Source of the DNA: an uncultured Lachnospiraceae bacterium | Lineage (GTDB): Bacteria > Bacillota_A > Clostridia > Lachnospirales > Lachnospiraceae | Length of the DNA stretch: 13,402 nucleotides | NCBI GenBank assembly: GCA_910585355.1 | Contig: CAJUDN010000031.1 | Location: forward strand, 18,133 to 31,534 | Direction: 5' to 3' | Shown here: piece by piece, positions 7,580 through 13,402 of the stretch | How the letters are laid out: each line of letters begins with the position of its first letter | How positions within the stretch are numbered: position 1 is the stretch's first letter | Notes under the pieces: generated by a model | What the model was told of the DNA's origin: nothing | Database searches by the model: none | The model's input: the letters and a program-made list of their open reading frames with translations, nothing else | Program-made: the position numbers and the translations under genes

Positions 7580-8527
7580 ATGAAATTTATTGAAACATTT
7601 CGGGAAGGAATGCATGTATCAGACGTTTTTCTTTGCAAGACAAAACAAATTGCGCTTACAAAAAACGGGAAAGAATACGGTTCCATTACGCTGCAGGATA
7701 AAACAGGCACAGTAGATGCGAAAATCTGGGAGCTAAATTCTCCCGGTATCAGTGAATTTGCGGCCATGGACTATGTGTTTGTGGATGCGGATGTTACCGT
7801 ATTTCAAGGTTCTTTTCAGCTTAATGTAAAACGAATTCGCAGGGCGGATGAGGGAGAGTACTATCCGGGGGATTATCTTCCGGTGACATCTAAGGATGTA
7901 AAAGCCATGCACCATGAGCTGACCCAGTATATTACCACCATCCGGAATGAATATTTAAGAAAGCTGGCAGCAGGATTTTTCGTCAGTGACGCGGCGTTTA
8001 TAAAAGTGTTCTGTTCCCATTCCGCGGCCAAGAGCGTGCATCACGGTTTTGTGGGCGGTCTTTTGGAACATACTTTAAGCGTGGTAAAAATGTGCGACTA
8101 TTTCAGCAGGCAGTATCCGGCTTTAAACAGGGATCTTCTTTTAACAGCCGCTATGTTCCATGATATTGGAAAGACAAAGGAGCTGTCTTCATTCCCGGAA
8201 AATGATTATACGGATGAGGGACAGCTGATCGGACATATTATGATTGGAGTTCAGATGGTGGAAGCAAAAATTACTTCTGTGCCGGGATTTCCGAAAAAGC
8301 TGGAAAACGAACTGATCCATTGTATCCTGGCCCATCACGGGGAGCTGGAATATGGCTCGCCCAAAAAGCCGGCCTTGATTGAGGCTCTGGCGCTGAATCT
8401 TGCAGATAATGCGGACGCAAAGCTGGAGACGATGACAGAAATTCTTAAAGGGGCCGGGGACAATATGGGATGGCTTGGTTATAACAGGTTCATGGAAAGC
8501 AATGTGAGACGGACCGGGGACAATTAG
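7580..8527 (+). CDS. yhaM: 3'-5' exoribonuclease YhaM family (OB fold plus HD domain)
   Basis: At 315 residues this is about the length of Bacillus YhaM (314 as I recall). The N-terminal OB-fold nucleic-acid-binding region covers about 10-90 (GSITLQDKTGTVDAKIW). The HD phosphohydrolase domain covers about 150-290: LEHTLSV with His164, FHDIGKTKEL with His194-Asp195, and AHHGELE with His252-His253. The HD pair and surrounding histidines are the expected metal ligands. The family degrades RNA 3' to 5' and also single-stranded DNA, and acts in the cytoplasm. The start is supported by AGGAG 5 bases upstream plus AAGGGAG further up. It follows the HtrA-like gene by 39 bases on the same strand and may share its transcript. 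Confidence 0.92.
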   Translation: MKFIETFREGMHVSDVFLCKTKQIALTKNGKEYGSITLQDKTGTVDAKIWELNSPGISEFAAMDYVFVDADVTVFQGSFQLNVKRIRRADEGEYYPGDYLPVTSKDVKAMHHELTQYITTIRNEYLRKLAAGFFVSDAAFIKVFCSHSAAKSVHHGFVGGLLEHTLSVVKMCDYFSRQYPALNRDLLLTAAMFHDIGKTKELSSFPENDYTDEGQLIGHIMIGVQMVEAKITSVPGFPKKLENELIHCILAHHGELEYGSPKKPALIEALALNLADNADAKLETMTEILKGAGDNMGWLGYNRFMESNVRRTGDN

Positions 8528-8771
8528 TACATCGTTCAATAAATAACTGGATTAGTCACGTAGGATGTTTTTTCGAGTGTGCAGGCCAAAAAACACAGAC
8601 GTAGTGATGCTGCGCCGCGTTCATTTGAGCCCAATCTCCCTCGAAGTGAGACGCACAGAAACGCACAGCTGCCGGAAAGCAATTTTCAGACACACTCTAG
8701 CAATCTGTCCGCGCGGATTCGCCTGAACTTGTTGATCAGGGAAGGAATATGGGATAAGGAAAGAATCGTCT
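8528..8771 (+). other. 244-base intergenic region rich in inverted repeats, possible structured RNA
   Basis: I see no convincing gene here. TGTTTTTT (8566-8573) pairs perfectly with AAAAAACA (8588-8595). GAGTGTG (8575-8581), in the loop of that hairpin, can pair with CACACTC (8691-8697) further down. ACGCACAG occurs twice in tandem, 10 bases apart (8651-8658, 8661-8668). TCCGCGCGGA (8708-8717) is a palindrome, and CCTGA (8722-8726) pairs with TCAGG (8736-8740) just before the rlmD ribosome binding site. This could be a structured leader of rlmD, a small RNA or a dispersed intergenic repeat. I do not recognise a named RNA family. Confidence 0.4.
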
Positions 8772-10466
8772 ATGGAAATTAAAAAAAATGATAAATTTAA
8801 AATGACCATTGAGGATATGGGCGAGGATGGTTCCGGAATCGGAAAAACCGACGGATATACCTGGTTTGTAAAGGATGGACTCATAGGGGACGTAATTGAG
8901 GCGTCTGCGATGAAAATGAAAAAAAATTACGGGTTTGCCAGGCTGGTCCGGGTGATTGAGCCGGCGCCGGGACGCGTGAAAGCCAGATGTCCCGTGGCCC
9001 GGTCCTGCGGCGGATGCCAGATGCAGGAACTCTCATACAGGGAACAGCTAAAGTTCAAGGAGAGAAAGGTATATAATCATTTAAAACGGATTGGGGGACT
9101 GGAATACCTGTTTCTGCCAGGCCAGGAGAATGAGGCAAAGACCGTGGACGGAGCCGTTGTGATGGAGCCCATTATTGGTATGGAACAGCCCTGGAGATAC
9201 CGGAATAAAGCCCAGTATCCTATTGGCGTGGGAAAGGACGGACTTCTCACAGCCGGTTTCTATGCCGGGCGTACCCATGCGCTGGTTCCCATACCGGAGC
9301 TTGACTGTGTGCTGGGGTGTGAGGAAAATCAGAGGCTTTTAAAAGTGGTGCTGGATTTTATGACGGAGTATCACATAAAACCATATATGGAAGAGGACCA
9401 CAGAGGACTGGTGCGGCATGTGCTTTTGCGGAAGGGATTTGCAAGCGGGGAACGGATGGTATGCCTGGTGATAAACGGCGACCACATCCCCCATGCGGAC
9501 GTGCTCACAAAGCGTTTGGTGAAGGCAGGAGCCGCCAGTGTTTCCCTCTCGGTAAACAAAGAGAAAACCAATGTGATCATGGGGGGTAAAATTATTAACC
9601 TTCATGGTCCGGGATATATTACAGACTGCATTGCAGGTATCGAATACAGAATTTCTCCCCTTTCGTTTTATCAGGTAAATCCAGTGCAGACAGAGCGGCT
9701 TTATAACACGGCGCTGGAGTTTGCGGACCTCCACGGAGGCGAGACGGTCTGGGACTTGTACTGCGGGATCGGCACGATTTCTTCTTTTCTTGCGAAAAAG
9801 GCAAAAAAGGTGTATGGCGTTGAAATTATTCCCCAGGCCATTGAGGACGCCAGAGAGAACGCAATGCGGAACGGGATTGAAAATGTGGAATTCTTTGTTG
9901 GAAAAGCCGAGGAAGTACTGCCGGAGCAGTATGAGAAGAACCATGTTCACGGGGACGTTATCGTGGTAGATCCGCCAAGAAAGGGCTGCGATGCGGTTTG
10001 CCTTGACACAATCATAAAAATGGAACCGGAAAAAGTGGTTTATGTGAGCTGTGATTCGTCCACGCTGGCGCGGGATGTAAAGATCCTTGGGGAGCATGGA
10101 TATAAGGTGGAGCGCGTGAGGGCAGTGGATATGTTTCCGATGTCGACACATGTGGAAAGTATCGTGTTGCTTTCAAAACTTAAATCAAATAAGTTGAAGC
10201 ATATTAATGTGGAATTAGAGATGGATGAATTTGATTTGACGGCGGCGGAGAGCAAAGCCACTTATGAAGAAATTAAGGATTATGTATTGAAACATAGCGG
10301 ATTAAAGGTAAGTAATCTCTATATTGCACAGATAAAGCAGAAATATGGAATTATTGAGAGGGCAAATTATAACCTGCCAAAATCGGAAAATTTCAAACAG
10401 TCGAAATGTCCGCCAGAGAAAGAAGCGGCTATAAGGGAAGCGTTGGAGTATTTTAAGATGATATAG
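8772..10466 (+). CDS. rlmD: 23S rRNA (uracil-C5)-methyltransferase RlmD with extra C-terminal tail
   Basis: This 564-residue protein begins with a TRAM domain (about 1-60). A 4Fe-4S cluster site follows: Cys73, Cys79 and Cys82 in CPVARSCGGC, with Cys179 as fourth ligand. The methyltransferase core has SAM motif DLYCGIGT at 328-335, VDPPRKGCD at 399-407, the nucleophile Cys427 in YVSCDSSTLARD, and Glu462 in HVES as general base. The enzyme methylates a uridine of 23S rRNA (U1939 in E. coli). The standard protein ends at about VLLSKL (470); here residues 471-564 form an additional tail containing DLTAAESKATYEE and KYGIIERANYN, which I recall on RlmD proteins of Lachnospiraceae. Its DNA is AT-richer than the core. 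The start is supported by AAGGA 11 bases upstream. It is the last core gene before the defence genes. Confidence 0.93.
   Translation: MEIKKNDKFKMTIEDMGEDGSGIGKTDGYTWFVKDGLIGDVIEASAMKMKKNYGFARLVRVIEPAPGRVKARCPVARSCGGCQMQELSYREQLKFKERKVYNHLKRIGGLEYLFLPGQENEAKTVDGAVVMEPIIGMEQPWRYRNKAQYPIGVGKDGLLTAGFYAGRTHALVPIPELDCVLGCEENQRLLKVVLDFMTEYHIKPYMEEDHRGLVRHVLLRKGFASGERMVCLVINGDHIPHADVLTKRLVKAGAASVSLSVNKEKTNVIMGGKIINLHGPGYITDCIAGIEYRISPLSFYQVNPVQTERLYNTALEFADLHGGETVWDLYCGIGTISSFLAKKAKKVYGVEIIPQAIEDARENAMRNGIENVEFFVGKAEEVLPEQYEKNHVHGDVIVVDPPRKGCDAVCLDTIIKMEPEKVVYVSCDSSTLARDVKILGEHGYKVERVRAVDMFPMSTHVESIVLLSKLKSNKLKHINVELEMDEFDLTAAESKATYEEIKDYVLKHSGLKVSNLYIAQIKQKYGIIERANYNLPKSENFKQSKCPPEKEAAIREALEYFKMI
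10182..10466 (+). other. AT-rich C-terminal extension of RlmD, candidate integration junction
   Basis: This stretch encodes residues 471-564 of the rlmD product, beyond the normal family end. At 10261-10320, 17 of 60 bases are G+C, against 29 of 60 at 9961-10020. The shift begins just after the conserved MSTHVESIVLL codons. The tail resembles a small helical domain with a conserved Lys/Glu-rich region; its function is unknown to me. It may have been brought in by a mobile element that integrated into the 3' end of rlmD. Confidence 0.5.
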
Positions 10467-10487
10467 CGAGAAAGGTGAAAACGAAAG

Positions 10488-10659
10488 ATGGCAAATTAAT
10501 ATGCGTCGAGTACAAGCTCGAATTCAGGAAATGTTTCAAGGTAAAGTTGACATGGCAGACTTTCCAAACGATACAAATAAGCATTTTGAAACAAGAGCTT
10601 TAGCTGCATTTGCATTAGTCATGAAATCTGGGCTTGAAGTGACACAGGCGAGTGTTTAA
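10488..10659 (+). pseudogene. Detached 5' fragment of the AIPR gene
   Basis: Codons from 10501 to 10656, in the frame of the downstream AIPR gene, encode a 52-residue piece: MRRVQARIQEMFQGK, then FETRALAAFALVMKSGLEV. It ends at an in-frame TAA (10657-10659), after which VTDGYHD continues in frame to the restart ATG. It looks like the original N-terminus. A plausible original start is the ATG at 10488, with AAAGGTG 11 bases upstream, but that frame stops after three codons (TAA at 10497). One surplus base in the AAATTAAT stretch would explain this: removing a T gives MANN followed by MRRVQAR. So there are probably two lesions. Confidence 0.65.
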
Positions 10660-10680
10660 GTTACAGATGGTTACCATGAT

Positions 10681-12171
10681 ATGGGAATTGATGCGATATT
10701 TTTGGATGAAACACAGAAAAAGTTATTTCTTGTTCAAAGTAAATGGCGTGCAGATGGAGTGGGTTCTATTACTCAAGACGAAATGTCTAATTTTGCTCAA
10801 GGAGTACAGAGAGTGCTGGAGGAAGATTTGGCAGGTGCAAATGATAAAATAATTGCAAAGAGTATTGATATTGATGTGGCTTTAACGCAGATGGGATATC
10901 AAATACATGCCATATTTATACATACTGGAAATCAAAAGGCAAATGATTATGTATCACGCCCTATTCTACAATTGATGGAAAAAACAAATGATGAGATAAG
11001 TACTATTTTATTATTTGATGAATTTAATTTTAGGGATATATATTCTTTTCTGGCGAATGGGCAAAAGCAACCAGGCATTAATCTTGATGGTGTTATTCTA
11101 TCCAATTGGGGAAAAGTAGATGCTCCTTTTGTTTCTTATTATGGAACTATTTCAGCAGCAACAGTAGGTGAATGGTATAAAAACTTTGGAAATGCTTTAT
11201 TTGCAAAAAACATTCGATTTTATAAAGGAAATACAGATGTAAATGAGGGCATGAAAAAAGTCCTTTTGCAAGAACCAGAAAAATTTTACTATTACAATAA
11301 CGGGATTAAACTATTATGTAAATCTATCAAGCGAAAAGCAAAGGACAGTACAACTAATGCGACAGGCTTGTTTGCATTGGAAGGAATTTCTCTTGTTAAT
11401 GGAGCGCAGACAACAGGTACGATAGGCTCCTTGTTTTTAGATAATCCAGAACAGATTTCAAAAGCGATAGTCATGATTCAAATAATTGATTTGAGTAGTG
11501 TTGATTCAGAAACGACTACACAGATTACAAGACTATCTAATACGCAAAATAGAATTGAAAATAAAGATTTTGCAGCGCTTGATCCTGAACAGGATAGACT
11601 ACGGACGGAGTTGACGTTTACTCATTATTCGTATCTCTATAAGAGTGGCGATAAAATTACAAATTTAGAGAGGCAAATTTCTTTTGATGAAGCGATTGTG
11701 GCATTAGCATGTTTAAATGCAGATATCTCTTATACAGTAATTGCTAAGGGTAATGTGGGAGCGTTATCTGAAGATATCACAAAAATGCCTTATAAAGCAT
11801 TAGTGAATCGATCGACAAATTCGTATGCACTTTTAAATTCTGTTTTATATATGAGAGAAGTCGAGCGTTGTTTACAGGACAAGAAAGAGCAAGTAAATAG
11901 CAATAGAGAACGTTTGGTTTGCATTCATGCCAACAGATTTATTTTACATTTTATTTTAAAGGATAAAGGGAAAAGTGAGAATTTTAACATATCTGTGATA
12001 GATAAAGAGAGTATACAAAATGGGGTAATCTCCTTAGTTGATGTGCTTGTGGATCAAACAACACAATTCATAGATGAACTTTTTCCAGAGTCCTATCCTG
12101 CCAATATTTTTAAAAATTCAACGAAGTGTAAGCAACTTGAAGAAAAATTCAATACTATCATCCATGATTAA
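10681..12171 (+). CDS. AIPR family (abortive infection phage resistance) protein, 5' interrupted
   Basis: The intact 496-residue ORF starts at an in-frame ATG 24 bases after the first base of the premature TAA. Its N-terminus keeps PD-(D/E)XK-like elements: Asp4 in MGIDAIF and Gln19-Ser-Lys21 in LVQSKW, like Mrr-type nucleases. The AIPR domain (about 150-400) is recognised by YYYNNGIKLLCKS (204-215), LVNGAQTTG (238-246) and RLSNTQNRIENKDF (284-297). Family members are linked to phage defence by abortive infection and often sit beside restriction-modification genes. The conserved helix with a Glu before the nuclease core (FETRALAAFAL) lies upstream of the stop, so a protein starting here would lack it. 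No clear ribosome binding site precedes this ATG. Codon use is AT-rich, unlike the core genes. The DUF1016 gene follows in operon arrangement. Activity is doubtful. Confidence 0.8.
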   Translation: MGIDAIFLDETQKKLFLVQSKWRADGVGSITQDEMSNFAQGVQRVLEEDLAGANDKIIAKSIDIDVALTQMGYQIHAIFIHTGNQKANDYVSRPILQLMEKTNDEISTILLFDEFNFRDIYSFLANGQKQPGINLDGVILSNWGKVDAPFVSYYGTISAATVGEWYKNFGNALFAKNIRFYKGNTDVNEGMKKVLLQEPEKFYYYNNGIKLLCKSIKRKAKDSTTNATGLFALEGISLVNGAQTTGTIGSLFLDNPEQISKAIVMIQIIDLSSVDSETTTQITRLSNTQNRIENKDFAALDPEQDRLRTELTFTHYSYLYKSGDKITNLERQISFDEAIVALACLNADISYTVIAKGNVGALSEDITKMPYKALVNRSTNSYALLNSVLYMREVERCLQDKKEQVNSNRERLVCIHANRFILHFILKDKGKSENFNISVIDKESIQNGVISLVDVLVDQTTQFIDELFPESYPANIFKNSTKCKQLEEKFNTIIHD

Positions 12172-12194
12172 AGAATAGACAAAGGAGAGCGTTT

Positions 12195-12317
12195 ATGGAT
12201 AAACGAAAGCGTATGGGAAAAGATAAAGAAGGAGTGATTTTTCCAGTTGCTCCAAATCTTTCTGAAATGAGTGATAGTTATTTGCAATTTATAGAAGAAA
12301 TCAAAAAAGATATTTAA
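12195..12317 (+). pseudogene. Detached 5' fragment of the DUF1016 nuclease gene
   Basis: A 40-codon ORF has a strong ribosome binding site (AAAGGAG, 12181-12187, 7 bases before the ATG) and lies 23 bases after the AIPR stop. It ends with SDSYLQFIEEIKKDI and a TAA at 12315. The next codons in the same frame read KQRVSVVMNANRSM and join without a gap to the DUF1016 protein, whose family normally begins with such a helix. This is the original N-terminus of the nuclease, cut off by a nonsense codon. Translated alone it would be a 40-residue peptide with no domain. Confidence 0.75.
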
Positions 12318-12338
12318 AAGCAGAGAGTTTCTGTTGTA

Positions 12339-13271
12339 ATGAATGCCAATAGAAGTATGATTTGCCTTTATTGGAATATTGGCAGGGCTATTTTGAAAAA
12401 ACAAGAGGAAGAGGGATGGGGCACAAAGGTCATTGACCGTATGTCAAAGGATTTGAAAATTGCTTTTCCAGAAATGTCAGGCTTTTCTCCGCGCAATATT
12501 AAGTATATGTGCAAATTCGCGCAGTGTTGGTTGGATGAGAAAATAGTGCAACGGGTCGTTGCACAAATACCGTGGCGGACAAATATTACTCTAATGGATA
12601 AATTGAAAACACAAGAAGAACGCATATGGTATGCCGGTAAAACAATAGAAAATGGCTGGAGTAAAACAATACTTGAGTTACAGATACAAAGCAGATTAAT
12701 GGAACGTACTGGAAAAACCGTCAACAATTTTCCTGCGGCACTGCCGCCGCTTGATTCTGATATGGCGAATCAGATATTTAAAGATCCTTATCTATTTGAT
12801 TTTTTGGGAACCGATATGCCAAGACGTGAAGTGGAAATAGAACAGAAACTAACAGAGCATATTCAAAGCTTTCTGTTAGAATTGGGACAAGGATTTGCAT
12901 TTGTTGGTCGGCAGGTTCATTTAGAGGTTGGAGGGCAGGATTTTTATTTGGATCTTTTGTTCTATCACTTGAAATTGCGTTGTTATGTTGTGGTAGAATT
13001 GAAAGTCTGTGATTTTGAACCAGGATTTATCAGCCAATTAAATATGTATCAGAATATAGTAAATGATATTTTGCGCCATCCTGATGATAAACCAACAATT
13101 GGACTTTTATTGGTTAAGGGTAAAAATAAAACGGTGGTAGAATACTCTTTGTCTGGTTATCAGAACCCGATTGGCGTAGCAGAGTGGCAAAATCAGCTTA
13201 CGCAATCTTTGCCAGAGGAGCTGCAGAGTAGTTTGCCTTCTATTGAGGAAATAGAAAGAGAATTGGAATAA
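12339..13271 (+). CDS. DUF1016/YhcG-type PD-(D/E)XK nuclease, 5' interrupted
   Basis: From the ATG at 12339 the protein has 310 residues. The N-terminal DUF1016 helical part (about 1-150) is recognised by MICLYWNIGRAI, GFSPRNIKYM and ENGWSKTILELQI. The C-terminal nuclease domain (about 160-300) has RQVHLEVGGQDFYLDLLFYH with Asp205 and VVVELK with Glu220 and Lys222, an intact PD-(D/E)XK set, followed by LNMYQN and KPTIGLLLVKGK. The family is commonly found beside type I restriction-modification genes and in defence islands; its target is not established as far as I know. The native start appears to be at 12195, cut off by the TAA at 12315. Only a weak AGAGAG precedes this ATG. The catalytic core would survive if translation restarts here. 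It is probably co-transcribed with the AIPR gene. Confidence 0.85.
   Translation: MNANRSMICLYWNIGRAILKKQEEEGWGTKVIDRMSKDLKIAFPEMSGFSPRNIKYMCKFAQCWLDEKIVQRVVAQIPWRTNITLMDKLKTQEERIWYAGKTIENGWSKTILELQIQSRLMERTGKTVNNFPAALPPLDSDMANQIFKDPYLFDFLGTDMPRREVEIEQKLTEHIQSFLLELGQGFAFVGRQVHLEVGGQDFYLDLLFYHLKLRCYVVVELKVCDFEPGFISQLNMYQNIVNDILRHPDDKPTIGLLLVKGKNKTVVEYSLSGYQNPIGVAEWQNQLTQSLPEELQSSLPSIEEIERELE
12545..12568 (+). repeat. Intragenic hairpin repeat, copy 1
   Basis: GTGCAACG (12546-12553) and CGTTGCAC (12557-12564) form a perfect 8-bp inverted repeat around GGT, inside the codons for VQRVVAQ of the DUF1016 protein. With its flanks it matches the sequence at 13292-13314 except at the loop. Confidence 0.6.
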
Positions 13272-13402
13272 CGGCAAATATTGAAAGAAAAAGTGCAACG
13301 GCCGTTGCACAAATGGGATAATAGCTGTGATTAATGGTCAGTGGCTTTAATCAATTCGGTTTAAGCTGCCGATTATTGAAAATGATTTAAGTATAGGTTT
13401 GG
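13272..13402 (+). other. Intergenic tail after the DUF1016 gene
   Basis: No gene is visible. Besides the palindrome, TGATTAA (13328-13334) pairs with TTAATCA (13347-13353) around a 12-base loop. It is not followed by a clear T-run, so a terminator is only possible. The window ends here. Confidence 0.4.
13292..13314 (+). repeat. Perfect 18-bp palindrome, copy 2 of the intragenic hairpin
   Basis: GTGCAACGGCCGTTGCAC (13293-13310) is its own reverse complement. With the flanking A and CAAAT-type bases it repeats the sequence at 12545-12568, differing only at the loop (G then CC, against GGT then C). It begins 21 bases after the DUF1016 stop. It could be a transcript-end hairpin, a binding site, or a remnant of a related gene. 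Confidence 0.6.

Noticed and set aside
8579..8782. Small 67-codon ORF upstream of rlmD
   Set aside because: It has no clear ribosome binding site, overlaps the rlmD start and runs through the inverted-repeat region; its translation is Arg/Ser/Asn-rich without a domain.
9339..10151. 270-codon ORF on the minus strand inside rlmD
   Set aside because: It lies wholly opposite a well-supported gene and its translation shows no family motifs; it is a shadow frame.
1..13402. CRISPR arrays, tRNA or rRNA genes
   Set aside because: No regularly spaced direct repeats, tRNA-like TTCGANNC cloverleaf or rRNA-conserved stretches were seen.
10467..13402. A complete restriction-modification or other named multi-gene defence system
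   Set aside because: Only AIPR and DUF1016 genes are visible; no methylase, specificity subunit, helicase or recombinase lies inside the window.

Overview
The window looks like a chromosomal segment of a Clostridia genome, most likely Lachnospiraceae. The grounds are moderate GC in the core genes, AGGAGG-type ribosome binding sites, a MutS2 / HD-domain exoribonuclease (YhaM type) / RlmD neighbourhood, and an RlmD with the C-terminal tail I associate with this group. I cannot assign a species from sequence alone.

Positions 1-8527 read as core genome. An ABC-F ATPase of the Lsa/Vga antibiotic-protection type enters from the left edge without its first Walker A. It converges on a leftward run of mutS2, an OmpR-type response regulator and a HAMP sensor kinase; the last two overlap by ATGA. 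A short MITE-like element with terminal inverted repeats sits at the 5' end of mutS2. Beyond it, a rightward run starts with a membrane-anchored HtrA-like protein that has lost its catalytic triad but keeps a PDZ domain, followed by YhaM. A 244-base intergenic stretch rich in inverted repeats comes next, then rlmD.

Near the 3' end of rlmD the sequence becomes clearly AT-richer (29 of 60 G+C at 9961-10020, 17 of 60 at 10261-10320). The protein carries a tail of about 94 residues beyond the usual RlmD end. From there to the right edge the genes look like a defence island: an AIPR-family (abortive infection) gene with a PD-(D/E)XK-like N-terminus, then a DUF1016/YhcG-type PD-(D/E)XK nuclease gene 23 bases downstream.

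The most notable observation is that both defence genes are interrupted the same way. Each has its conserved N-terminal start cut off by an in-frame TAA, and in both an in-frame ATG lies exactly 24 bases after the first base of that TAA, with a long intact ORF following. The AIPR gene also appears frameshifted right at its original start. Whether this is decay, internal re-initiation or readthrough cannot be settled here. Also worth checking are a near-identical hairpin found both inside and just after the DUF1016 gene, the pseudo-protease, the MITE-like element with an 8-bp imperfect flanking duplication that includes the mutS2 ribosome binding site, and the possible integration scar in rlmD.
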